A DNA stretch of 64,000 nucleotides from Elusimicrobiota bacterium (lineage in GTDB: Bacteria > Elusimicrobiota > Elusimicrobia > UBA1565). The notes beneath the pieces are model-generated. The model was not told the origin of the DNA. It did not search any database and was given only the letters and a program-made list of their open reading frames with translations. Shown here one piece after another: positions 49,691 through 57,206 of this stretch (position 1 is its first letter; each line of letters begins with the position of its first letter). Made by a program: the position numbers and the translations under genes. The stretch is from assembly GCA_016196755.1 (NCBI GenBank), contig JACPXC010000031.1:55354-119353 (forward strand). Reading direction: 5' to 3'.

Positions 49691-51993
49691 TTGTCGTGGC
49701 AGGCCGAGCACGAGCTGTCGGGGTCGACGGTGAGCAGCTTCTTCTGCTTGCCCGCGTGCGGGTCGTGACAGGAAGCGCAGTCGAACCTCTTCTCCGGGCG
49801 CCTCGGGTCGGCCAGCTCCTCCTTGGAAGTCCGGTGTCCGGCGATGGGATGGTTGTTCTTGAGCGCGGCGTCATGGCAGGCGAAGCAGACCGTCTCGAGC
49901 GCGTCCTTTCTCAGGCCTGGGCGGCGGCGCACATGCGGGTCATGGCAGGCCAGGCAATCGCCGCCCGCGAACGGCGGGTGAACGACCGGCAGCTCGCTCT
50001 TCCTGCGGAAGTCGGCGTGGCAGAGGAAGCAGGTCTTCTCCGGGGTCTCCTTGAGGGCCGCCTTCCCATCCTTGGAATCGTCGTGGCACATCTCGCAGGA
50101 GCGAGACCCGAAGGGCACGTGCTCCTTGCCCCCCGCGATGACCTTGGGATTGTCGGAGGCGTGCGGGTCGTGGCAGGACAGACAGCTGCCCTGGAACTGG
50201 GTGACGCCGTTGTGGGCCTTCTTCAGGGGGTCTTCGCCGGCCTGGTGACACTGGGCGCAGAGCTCGCCCGCCGGCTGGAGCAGCAGGCGCGGCTCCTTGG
50301 AACCGTGCGGGTCGTGGCAGAGCGAGCAGTCGTTGTCTTTGAAGGCGGGGTGGACCGAGGCCTTCTTCAAGCCCTCCTCGCGGTCCTTGTGGCAGGAGAC
50401 GCAGAGCGGCCGGTAGTCCAGCTTGAGCTTCTTGGGGTCGGCCGGGTCGCCGTGGCACTCGGAGCATTTCCCCTCGGCCACCGGCTTGTGGGCGCCGGGG
50501 GCCGCCATGAGCTCCTTGGCCTTGGCTTCGTTGGCCTTGTAGAACGCGTCGGTCTTGGCGGGGTCCTCTTTCTTGGCCTCGCCGAACCAGCCGGCCCAGG
50601 ACGCGGCCAAGGGGAGGATGAGAAACAGGACCGCCGCCACCGCCGCCTTGAACCCGAATTTCTCGAGGCGCCGGCGCAGGGAGTCGCGGCCGATGCCTAG
50701 CAGCTGTGCCGCCTTCTGCTGGTTGCCGCCGCAGCGGGTCAGGGCTTCTTGGACCATGGTCTTCTCCATCGTCTCCAGATCGAGCTCGCGCTCGCCGTGA
50801 GCGGGCGGCGGCGGAGTCTCCTTTGGCGGCGCAGCCGCGCCGCCCTTCGGCCGGCACTCGCATTCCCCGAGGATCAGCATCCGCTCGAGGACGTTGCGCA
50901 GCTCGCGCACATTGCCGGGCCAGGCACCGTTTAGGATGGCCTCCCGGGTCTCGACCGACAGGGCCGGGCGGGGCCGGCCCAGCTCGCGGCACAGCCGCCC
51001 CAGGATGAAGTCGGTCAGGGGCAGGATGTCCTCGCGGCGCTCGCGCAGGGAGAGCAAAGTGATGGTCAGGGCGTTTATGCGGTAGTAGAGGTCGGTGCGG
51101 AACCTGCCTTCCGCCACGGCCTTCGCGATGTCCTCGTTGGTGGCCGCCAGCACGCGCACGTCGACGACCACGTCCTCCGTCCCGCCCACGCGCATGAAGG
51201 TCTTGTCCTCCAAGACGCGCAGCACCTTGGCCTGCAGGGCCAGCGCCATGTGGCCGATCTCGTTGAGGAAGACGGTGCCGCCGTCGGCGGACTCGAAGAT
51301 GCCTTTCTTGCGGGCCAGCGCCCCCGTGAACGCCCCTTTCTCGTAGCCGAAGAGCTCGCTCTCGAGCAGGTGCTCCGGGATGGCCGTAGCGCTGACCTCG
51401 ATGAACGGCGAGCGGGCGCGCGCGCTCTCGTAATGTATGGCGCGGGCCAGGCGGTCCTTGCCGCAGCCAGACTCTCCGAGGATGAGGACGTTGCCCTGGG
51501 GGCTGGCGGCGATCTTGCGCGCCATCGCTACGGCCTCCCTCATGGAGGGGCTCTCGCAGACGATGGAGTCGAAGTTGTATTTCTCGCGCCGCTTGCGGTG
51601 GGCGTCGGCCAAGCGGGTGCGCAGCTGGGCGGTCTCGAGGACGCGCTCCAAGGTGATCTTGAGGCCCCCGAGCTGGAGGGGCTTGGAGATGTAGTCGGCC
51701 GCCCCCTCGCGCAGGGCGTCCACGGCGCTGGAGAGGTCGGCGAACCCGGTCATCAGGATGACGGGCATGGCGGGATGGCCCTTGCGCACCTCCCTTAAGA
51801 GCTCGAGGCCGTCCTTGGCGCCCAGGCGCAGGTCGGTGAGGACCAGGTCGGGCTGCTCCTTCTCGACTATGGCCAGCGCCTCGGCGACGCCCTCGGCGGA
51901 GAAGGTCCGATAGCCGGCCGCCGCCAACTCCTCCGAGAGCGACCAGCGGATGAGCTCCTCGTCGTCGACGATCAGGATCTTGGCGCCCTTCAC
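49687..51993 (-). CDS. NtrC-type sigma-54 response regulator fused to a membrane segment and an 11-heme cytochrome
   Basis: A 768-residue single open frame. Residues 1-120 are a receiver domain with D10/D11, phospho-acceptor D54, T82 and K104. Residues about 145-380 are an AAA+ sigma-54 activator domain with Walker A GESGCGKD and an intact GAFTGA loop; Walker B reads FLNEIG (N244-E245) where FLDEIG is usual. Residues about 410-449 are a Fis-type HTH (GGNQQKAAQLLGIGRDSLRR). Immediately after the normal NtrC end comes a hydrophobic segment (about 450-468, AAVAAVLFLILPLAASWAG) and then a 300-residue domain with eleven CxxCH motifs, many followed by DPH. Topology predicts cytoplasmic regulator, one membrane pass, periplasmic hemes. 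It overlaps the heme-kinase stop (ATGA). An internal GTG at the start of the hydrophobic segment, with AAGG 5 nt before it, could also yield a separate cytochrome. Confidence 0.85.
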   Translation of the reverse strand: MKGAKILIVDDEELIRWSLSEELAAAGYRTFSAEGVAEALAIVEKEQPDLVLTDLRLGAKDGLELLREVRKGHPAMPVILMTGFADLSSAVDALREGAADYISKPLQLGGLKITLERVLETAQLRTRLADAHRKRREKYNFDSIVCESPSMREAVAMARKIAASPQGNVLILGESGCGKDRLARAIHYESARARSPFIEVSATAIPEHLLESELFGYEKGAFTGALARKKGIFESADGGTVFLNEIGHMALALQAKVLRVLEDKTFMRVGGTEDVVVDVRVLAATNEDIAKAVAEGRFRTDLYYRINALTITLLSLRERREDILPLTDFILGRLCRELGRPRPALSVETREAILNGAWPGNVRELRNVLERMLILGECECRPKGGAAAPPKETPPPPAHGERELDLETMEKTMVQEALTRCGGNQQKAAQLLGIGRDSLRRRLEKFGFKAAVAAVLFLILPLAASWAGWFGEAKKEDPAKTDAFYKANEAKAKELMAAPGAHKPVAEGKCSECHGDPADPKKLKLDYRPLCVSCHKDREEGLKKASVHPAFKDNDCSLCHDPHGSKEPRLLLQPAGELCAQCHQAGEDPLKKAHNGVTQFQGSCLSCHDPHASDNPKVIAGGKEHVPFGSRSCEMCHDDSKDGKAALKETPEKTCFLCHADFRRKSELPVVHPPFAGGDCLACHDPHVRRRPGLRKDALETVCFACHDAALKNNHPIAGHRTSKEELADPRRPEKRFDCASCHDPHAGKQKKLLTVDPDSSCSACHDK

Positions 51994-53438
51994 GCGGCCT
52001 CCTTGGCGCGGGGGAGGCGCACGCTCGCCGTCGTGCCGCTCTCGGGGTCGCTCTCGAGCCAGAGCTCCCCCCCGTGCGCTAGCACGATCTGGCGCGTGAT
52101 GGGGAGCCCGAGGCCGCTGCCGCCGTCTTTGGTGGTGAAGAACGGCTCGAAGACCCGCTCGAGCTCGCCGGGGGCGATCCCGGGACCCGTGTCGCGCACG
52201 GTGACGAGGACCTCGGAGTCCCCATGGGGAGCGGCCGCCACCTCCAGCACGCCCCCCTCCCCCATCGCCTGCACGGCGTTTAGGCAGAGGTTGAGGAAGG
52301 CCTGCTCGAGCTGGCCCGGGTCGCCCATGAGGCGGGGCAGGGACTCAGGGACCTGCAGGCGCAGCTCCACCTTCTGAGCCTTCATGCGCGGGCCCACGAG
52401 GAAGAGCACGCGGGAGAGCGCGTCCTTGAGCGCGAAGGGCCGCGGCGCGGCCTCGGGCAGGCGCGCGTAGCGCAGGAAATCCCCCATCGTGCGGTCCATG
52501 CGCTGCAGCTGCAGGAGCATCTTGTCTATGAGGCCGCGGCGCGGCGAGCCCGCCTCGGCCTCGCGCTGGAGGACCTGCAGCGCCGAGGAGAGCCCGGTGA
52601 GCGGGTTGCGCACCTCGTGGGCCAGCTGGGCGGCCAGGCTGCCCAAGGCGGCGAGGCGGTCGGCCTGGCCGAGCTGCTTGCGGTGCAGCTCGACGATCTC
52701 GCCGCGGTCGCGGGCGATCTCCGAGACCATCGTATTGAAGCCGTCGGCGATGACCTGGAGCTCGCCGGGGAGCCTTCCTTCCACGCGGGCCTCGAAGCGC
52801 CCCTGCCCCACTTCGCGCATGGCCGCGGTGACCGAGCCGAGCGGGGCATGGACCAGGAACCGGACGATGGCCAGCGACGCCAGCGCGACGACGAGGGTCC
52901 CGGCGCAGGCCATCGCCAAACGGCTGCGCACGAGGCTCCGGCGCAGCTGGGCGCGCTCGGCGTCGGAGGCCAACAAACGCAAGGTCCCGAGGCGCCCGGA
53001 GCTGACGCCGTGGCAGCGCGCGCAGGAAGGCTTGGCCTCGATGGGGACCTCGTAGACGATGCTGCCCGGCGGAGGGGCGGGGGCGGCCGAGCGCGGGCCC
53101 CGGATGTCGGCTAAGTCCACGAGCCTCCCTTGGGCGTCAAGGAGCTCGGCGGCCCCGGCCTGCGGACGCTCGGCCAGGACCCGGAACAGCTCGCCGATGT
53201 GCTCGGGGGACCCATGCTCCATCGACTGCTCGATGAGACTCACCACGACCGGCGACATCGCGCGCAAGCTGCCAAGCTGGTGCAGGGTGAGGCGCGTCGT
53301 CAAGGTTCGCATGTCATGGAGAAACGAACCGGCGAAGACCAAGCCTACGGCCGCCGACACCGCGACGAACACCTGCAGAGCGAGGGGAAACCGAAGCGGC
53401 CTCCCGAATCGCGCAGCCAAGAACGGAGCGCCGGCCAT
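51990..53438 (-). CDS. membrane sensor histidine kinase with periplasmic heme-c motif
   Basis: 482 residues. Two membrane helices (about 18-38 and 172-193) enclose a periplasmic domain with one c-type heme motif CARCH at residues 139-143, resembling DUF3365-type heme sensor domains. A HAMP linker (about 195-245) leads to the kinase core: phospho-acceptor H274 in LAHEVRNP, NLCLNAVQA (N box), DTGPGIA (G1) and GGSGLGLPI (G2). It should autophosphorylate in response to redox state or a heme ligand and pass phosphate to D54 of the overlapping regulator-cytochrome fusion. A sigma-54 promoter candidate lies 17 nt before the ATG, which implies autoregulation. Confidence 0.9.
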   Translation of the reverse strand: MAGAPFLAARFGRPLRFPLALQVFVAVSAAVGLVFAGSFLHDMRTLTTRLTLHQLGSLRAMSPVVVSLIEQSMEHGSPEHIGELFRVLAERPQAGAAELLDAQGRLVDLADIRGPRSAAPAPPPGSIVYEVPIEAKPSCARCHGVSSGRLGTLRLLASDAERAQLRRSLVRSRLAMACAGTLVVALASLAIVRFLVHAPLGSVTAAMREVGQGRFEARVEGRLPGELQVIADGFNTMVSEIARDRGEIVELHRKQLGQADRLAALGSLAAQLAHEVRNPLTGLSSALQVLQREAEAGSPRRGLIDKMLLQLQRMDRTMGDFLRYARLPEAAPRPFALKDALSRVLFLVGPRMKAQKVELRLQVPESLPRLMGDPGQLEQAFLNLCLNAVQAMGEGGVLEVAAAPHGDSEVLVTVRDTGPGIAPGELERVFEPFFTTKDGGSGLGLPITRQIVLAHGGELWLESDPESGTTASVRLPRAKEAA

Positions 53439-53453
53439 CTCGATTTCTCCATA

Positions 53454-53469
53454 AGCAACGATTCAGCCT
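53454..53469 (-). promoter_or_regulatory. sigma-54 (-24/-12) promoter candidate of the heme kinase gene
   Basis: Minus strand AGGCTGAATCGTTGCT: GG (53468-53467), N10, GC (53456-53455) with TTGCT. Predicted start about 53443, five bases before ATG 53438, so the mRNA would lack a Shine-Dalgarno leader. Confidence 0.5.
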
Positions 53470-53496
53470 CGGGAGCAACTTTCCCTGTTTTTTCCC

Positions 53497-53525
53497 TTGA
53501 TTGCCCGGGGCGGCGGGTCTAGACT
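53497..53525 (+). promoter_or_regulatory. sigma-70 type promoter of the divergent cytochrome gene
   Basis: TTGATT (53497-53502) and TAGACT (53520-53525) with a 17-bp spacer, 13 nt before ATG 53539. A GGGAAGGGA Shine-Dalgarno region lies between. Confidence 0.5.
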
Positions 53526-53538
53526 GGGAAGGGACCCC

Positions 53539-54132
53539 ATGCGCCGACTCTCCCTCGCCCTGCTGGCGCTCGCCGCCCTCCTGGTCATACCGAAGTCCCT
53601 GGACTTATTGCGCGCCCGGCGGCGGCCCCCCCTCGACCTGCGCGACGCCGTCGGCTCCGCCGACCAGCGCGACCTAGCGGCCATCCACGAGGCCGCCGCG
53701 GGAGGAACGCCGAGCTGCGGCTGGTGCCACCTCGACGCGCGCCCCGGCGCCGCGCGCGCGGCGGCCTCCGACACGAGCCGCTGGCTGGCCTCGCTCTCGG
53801 ACGCCGCCGCCGACGCCTCCCCGGTCGACACGCCGCTGTGCCTCTCCTGCCATGACGGACGCAGCGCTGCCGCGGCCCCCAACAGCCTGCCCGGGCACCG
53901 CAACCCGGCCATCGAAGCCGGGGGGGCGAACCACCCGGTCGGCCTCGACTACCTGACCACGGCCATGGAACAGCCCCAGTTCTACCATCACCCGGCCGTT
54001 CACTCCGAGATCCGCCTGGAATCGGGGAAGGTAGGCTGCACGTCCTGCCACGTCGGGCATGCCCGAAACGGCCTGGTCGGAGGCCCGGCCGCGCTGATGC
54101 GCGATTCCTGCCTGTCCTGCCATAACCTGTAG
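53539..54132 (+). CDS. tetraheme c-type cytochrome, membrane-anchored
   Basis: 197 residues with an N-terminal hydrophobic segment (about residues 5-22) followed by basic residues; no clear cleavage site, so it may stay as a membrane anchor. Four CxxCH motifs: CGWCH, CLSCH, CTSCH and CLSCH. A group of histidines in FYHHPAVHSE could supply distal heme ligands. It is divergent from the kinase gene and could pass electrons from the quinone pool to the periplasmic cytochromes or to the kinase sensor; inference. ATG 53539 has a purine-rich Shine-Dalgarno. It has its own sigma-70-like promoter. Confidence 0.85.
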   Translation: MRRLSLALLALAALLVIPKSLDLLRARRRPPLDLRDAVGSADQRDLAAIHEAAAGGTPSCGWCHLDARPGAARAAASDTSRWLASLSDAAADASPVDTPLCLSCHDGRSAAAAPNSLPGHRNPAIEAGGANHPVGLDYLTTAMEQPQFYHHPAVHSEIRLESGKVGCTSCHVGHARNGLVGGPAALMRDSCLSCHNL

Positions 54133-54139
54133 GGCGCCT

Positions 54140-54151
54140 CGCGATATCGCG
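54140..54151. promoter_or_regulatory. perfect 12-bp palindrome upstream of hemA
   Basis: CGCGATATCGCG lies just after the cytochrome stop, about 75 bp upstream of the predicted hemA start. It could be a regulator site or a simple hairpin; no matching copy was found elsewhere in the window. Confidence 0.35.
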
Positions 54152-54194
54152 CACCCTCCTCCCAAGATACGCCGGATTTCCGGCCCTATCGACC

Positions 54195-54210
54195 TGGAAG
54201 TTCTGTTGCT
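54195..54210 (+). promoter_or_regulatory. sigma-54 (-24/-12) promoter candidate of hemA
   Basis: TGGAAGTTCTGTTGCT: GG (54196-54197), N10, GC (54208-54209), with good TGG and TTGCT cores. Predicted start about 54221, at the GTG/ATG start region, giving a leaderless hemA mRNA. Confidence 0.6.
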
Positions 54211-54223
54211 AGTTTCAGCCGTG

Positions 54224-55294
54224 ATGGCAGCCGAACTCCTGGTCGTGGGCCTGAACCACCTCGGCGCGGCCGTCGAGGTCCGCGAGGCCATGGCCAAGAA
54301 GGCCGCCGAGACCGGCCTCTTCAACGCCGTCGTGCGCGACGCCGCCGGGCTCTCCGACTGCGTGGTGCTCTCCACCTGCAGCCGCTTCGAGGTCTACGCC
54401 GCCACCGACGCCGCGGGCGAGGCGCGCCTCAAGGCCATGCTCTCCGCGCGCGCCGGCCGGAGCCTCGACGGGGTCCTGTACACCCACCGCGGCGCCGAGG
54501 CCGCCCGCCACCTCCTGCGCGTGAGCGCCGGGCTGGACTCCTGGATCGTGGGCGAGACCGAGATCCTCGGCCAGGTGAAGGCCGCCTACGCCGACGCCGC
54601 GGCCGAGAAGACCGCCGCGCGCGCCGAGCATCTCGTGTTCCAGCGCGCCCTCTACATGGGGAAAAAGGTGCGCGCCGAGACGCGCATCGTCGACGGCATC
54701 GCCTCCATCGGAGGGGCCGCCGCCATGCTGGCCCGCCGCCTCTTCGCCGACATCACCCGGAGGAAGGTCCTGGTCTTCGGGGCCGGCACGATGGCCGAGT
54801 CCACCGTCCGCCACCTCTGCTCCAAGGGCGTGGCCGGGGTATGGGTGGCGAACCGGTCGCTCGACAAGGCCCGGGCCCTGGCCGCGGACCTCGACGGCGG
54901 GGCGCTGAGCCTCGAGGACGGCTTCGCCAAGCTCAAGGAGGCCGACATCATCGTCGTCTCCACGGGCGCCGAGGGCTACCTCCTCGACGCCGCGCGGATC
55001 CGGGAGGCCGCGGCGGGACGGGGCGGCCGGCCGCTATTCCTCATCGACATCGCCCTGCCGCGCAACATCGACCCGGCGGCCGCGGGACTCCCCGAGGTCT
55101 ATCTCTACGACTTAGACGACCTGCGCCGGATGATGACCGAGAGCCTGGCCCGGCGCAAGAAAGACTGCGACCGGGCCGAAGCCATGGTCGCCGCCGAGGC
55201 CGACGCGTTCTGGCTCGCGCTCAACGCCCCGCCGCTGCCGCCCTCCGCGCGGCCCCTCACGCGCGCGCTGGCCCGTGCGGCGGCCGCCGCCTGA
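54224..55294 (+). CDS. hemA: glutamyl-tRNA reductase
   Basis: 356 residues. VVGLNHLGAAVEVREAM opens the protein; the catalytic cysteine is in VLSTCSRFEVYA (about residue 50), the GETEILGQVKAAY signature follows (about 108-120), and the NADPH domain has VFGAGTMAEST (about 183-193). It reduces Glu-tRNA to glutamate-1-semialdehyde, the first step of C5 heme synthesis. The family usually has 400-450 residues; here the C-terminal dimerisation domain is shortened. ATG 54224 or GTG 54221 may be the start, both at the predicted sigma-54 transcript end. Next to cytochrome genes and sharing their promoter type, it probably boosts heme supply when the conduit is expressed. Other heme genes are not in the window. 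Confidence 0.9.
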   Translation: MAAELLVVGLNHLGAAVEVREAMAKKAAETGLFNAVVRDAAGLSDCVVLSTCSRFEVYAATDAAGEARLKAMLSARAGRSLDGVLYTHRGAEAARHLLRVSAGLDSWIVGETEILGQVKAAYADAAAEKTAARAEHLVFQRALYMGKKVRAETRIVDGIASIGGAAAMLARRLFADITRRKVLVFGAGTMAESTVRHLCSKGVAGVWVANRSLDKARALAADLDGGALSLEDGFAKLKEADIIVVSTGAEGYLLDAARIREAAAGRGGRPLFLIDIALPRNIDPAAAGLPEVYLYDLDDLRRMMTESLARRKKDCDRAEAMVAAEADAFWLALNAPPLPPSARPLTRALARAAAAA

Positions 55295-55302
55295 TACTGC
55301 TG

Positions 55303-55308
55303 TAGAAT
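55303..55308 (+). promoter_or_regulatory. -10 promoter of the OB-fold protein gene
   Basis: TAGAAT preceded by TG lies 19 nt before TTG 55328, with AGGAGGG between as a strong Shine-Dalgarno. Confidence 0.45.
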
Positions 55309-55327
55309 AAGGCCTCAGGAGGGCCCA

Positions 55328-56077
55328 TTGAACCGACTCGCTCCCGCCGTGCTCTCGGTCATTCTCGCGCTCCCAGCCTTCGCCGGCGCCCCAGGCGCCG
55401 ATCCCCGCACCTTCAAGGGCACCGTCCAGGAGTCCCTCGACGCCGGGTCGTACACCTACCTGTTGATAAAAACTGCGGACGGGGAGGCTTGGGCCGCCGT
55501 CGACAAGACCTCCCTCAAGAAAGGCGACGGCGCCGAGGTCGAGGAATCCGCCGTGATGGAGAATTTCGAGAGTCCGCTCCTCAAGCGGAAGTTCGACAAG
55601 GTGGTCTTCGGCGTCCTCAAGGGCGCCCCCCAAGCCCCCGGCCACGCCGCCATGGGCCAGGCCGCCGCCCCGCCGGCGCTCCCGCCGGCCGTGCCCACAG
55701 CCTCGGAGGCGGCACTTCCTCGCGATAGCGCTCGGTCGGCCGCGGTCTCCAAGCCCAAGGGCCCCGCCGTCACGGTCACCGTCGCCGAGCTCCACAAGCG
55801 GCGCAAGCAGCTCGCCGGCAAGCGCGTGCGCGTGACGGGCAAGCTCGTCAAGGCCAACGCCAACATCCTGGGCCGGAACTGGTTCCACCTCAAAGACGGC
55901 AGCGGCTCGGCGAAGACGGCCGACGACGACCTGACGCTCACCACCACCGGCACGGGCTCCGTGGGCTCGGAAGTGACGGCGGAAGGCGTCGTCGCGGCCG
56001 ACAAGGACCTCGGCTCGGGCTACGCCTATAAGGTCATCCTCGAGGACGCCGAGTTCGCGACGGCGCCGATGAAGTAG
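55328..56077 (+). CDS. exported OB-fold-like protein
   Basis: 249 residues starting at TTG 55328, supported by AGGAGGG 5 nt upstream. A signal peptide ends AFA at about residue 19. Two small beta domains follow: residues about 25-95 with GTVQESLDAGSYTYLLIKTA and EAWAAVD, and residues about 145-249 with GKRVRVTGKLVKA, NWFHLKDGSGSA and VTAEGVVAADKDLG, an OB-fold (tRNA_anti-like) pattern. An Ala/Pro-rich linker joins them. Similar OB-fold proteins occur near cytochrome genes of metal-reducing bacteria; function unknown. Adjacent to hemA, it may belong functionally to the heme/cytochrome region. Confidence 0.68.
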   Translation: MNRLAPAVLSVILALPAFAGAPGADPRTFKGTVQESLDAGSYTYLLIKTADGEAWAAVDKTSLKKGDGAEVEESAVMENFESPLLKRKFDKVVFGVLKGAPQAPGHAAMGQAAAPPALPPAVPTASEAALPRDSARSAAVSKPKGPAVTVTVAELHKRRKQLAGKRVRVTGKLVKANANILGRNWFHLKDGSGSAKTADDDLTLTTTGTGSVGSEVTAEGVVAADKDLGSGYAYKVILEDAEFATAPMK

Positions 56078-56112
56078 GGGGGTACGCGCGCGGACGGCCC
56101 GGAACCGACATT

Positions 56113-56121
56113 TGCTATCCT
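56113..56121 (+). promoter_or_regulatory. extended -10 promoter of the nucleotidyltransferase operon
   Basis: TGC-TATCCT ends 15 nt before ATG 56137. It marks the start of the sugar-nucleotide gene group. Confidence 0.4.
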
Positions 56122-56136
56122 GCCTGACCCTTACCG

Positions 56137-57192
56137 ATGAGAGCCCTGATCCTCACGGGCGGTCTCGGCACGCGCCTCCGGCCGCTCACAGCCAACCTCC
56201 CCAAACCGGTCCTGCCGGTGGTCAACCGGCCGTTCCTGGAGCACCAGATCGGCGACCTGCGCCGCCAGGGCGTGCGCGAGGTCCTCTTGGCCACCGGCTA
56301 CAAGCCGGAGGCGTTCGGCCGGGCGCTCGGCGACGGGCGCCGCCTCGGGGTCAAGCTGCGCTGCGTCCACGAGACCAAGCCCCTGGGCACCGGCGGGGCG
56401 GTCCGAAACGCCATCGACTTCTTTAAAGGAACGACCCTGGTCCTCAACGGCGACGTCCTACAGCACCTCGACCTCGGCGCCTTCCTCAAGCGCCACCGTT
56501 CGCTCAAGGCCGAGGCTACCATCTGCCTGACCCGGGTCGCCGACCCCACGCAGTTCGGTTTGGTCGAACTCGAGCCCTCGGGCCTCGTCCGGCGCTTCCT
56601 CGAGAAGCCCTCCCCCGAGGAGGTCACCTGCGACACGATCAACGCGGGCGCCTACCTCTTCGAGCCCTCGGTGGTCCGGCTCATCCCGCCCGGCGTGGCC
56701 TATTCGCTGGAGCGCGGCCTCTTCCCGGAGCTCCTCAAGCGCAAGCGCCGCATGGCGGCCTGGGTCTCGCGCGGCTATTGGCTCGACATCGGCACCGTCG
56801 AGAAGTACCTGCAGGCCCACCTCGACGGCCTCGGCGGAGAGTGGCCGCTGCCGCTCAAGGGACTGCGCCGCCGCGGCTCGTTCCTTTTGGGCTCGGGCGC
56901 CACGCTCGGCGCCGGCGCCGCGCACGAAGGCCCCGGCCGGGTCGTCCTCGGGGCCGGGGCCAAGGTCGCCGCGGCGCGCTTCTCAGGCTCGGTCTGCCTG
57001 GGCCCCCGCACGCGGGTCGATGCCGGGGCGGCGCTCACGGACTGCGTCGTCCTCGAGCGCTCCCATGTCGGCAAGGACGCCCGCCTCGAGCGCTGCGTCG
57101 TCGGCCGGGATTGCCGCGTCGGCGCGGGCGCTCTGGTCGGCCCCGGCCGCGCGCTGGGCGACGGCTCCATTTTGACGGCTTTTTCCCGGTAG
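56137..57192 (+). CDS. sugar-1-phosphate nucleotidyltransferase with C-terminal hexapeptide repeats
   Basis: 351 residues. The catalytic N-terminal motif is [15 protein letters not shown] (residues 4-18) with PKPVLPVVNRP next; VLNGDVLQHLD (about 106-116) holds the metal aspartate and FLEKPSPEEV follows. From about residue 245, repeats such as LLGSGATLGAGA and VLGAGAKVAAARF form a left-handed beta-helix. This is the NDP-sugar (GDP-mannose or glucose-1-phosphate) pyrophosphorylase family; the nucleotide cannot be decided. It is followed by a phosphohexomutase and a second paralog of itself, a set that makes an activated hexose for the polysaccharide loci. Confidence 0.88.
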   Translation: MRALILTGGLGTRLRPLTANLPKPVLPVVNRPFLEHQIGDLRRQGVREVLLATGYKPEAFGRALGDGRRLGVKLRCVHETKPLGTGGAVRNAIDFFKGTTLVLNGDVLQHLDLGAFLKRHRSLKAEATICLTRVADPTQFGLVELEPSGLVRRFLEKPSPEEVTCDTINAGAYLFEPSVVRLIPPGVAYSLERGLFPELLKRKRRMAAWVSRGYWLDIGTVEKYLQAHLDGLGGEWPLPLKGLRRRGSFLLGSGATLGAGAAHEGPGRVVLGAGAKVAAARFSGSVCLGPRTRVDAGAALTDCVVLERSHVGKDARLERCVVGRDCRVGAGALVGPGRALGDGSILTAFSR

Positions 57193-57206
57193 CACAGGAG
57201 GACGCA

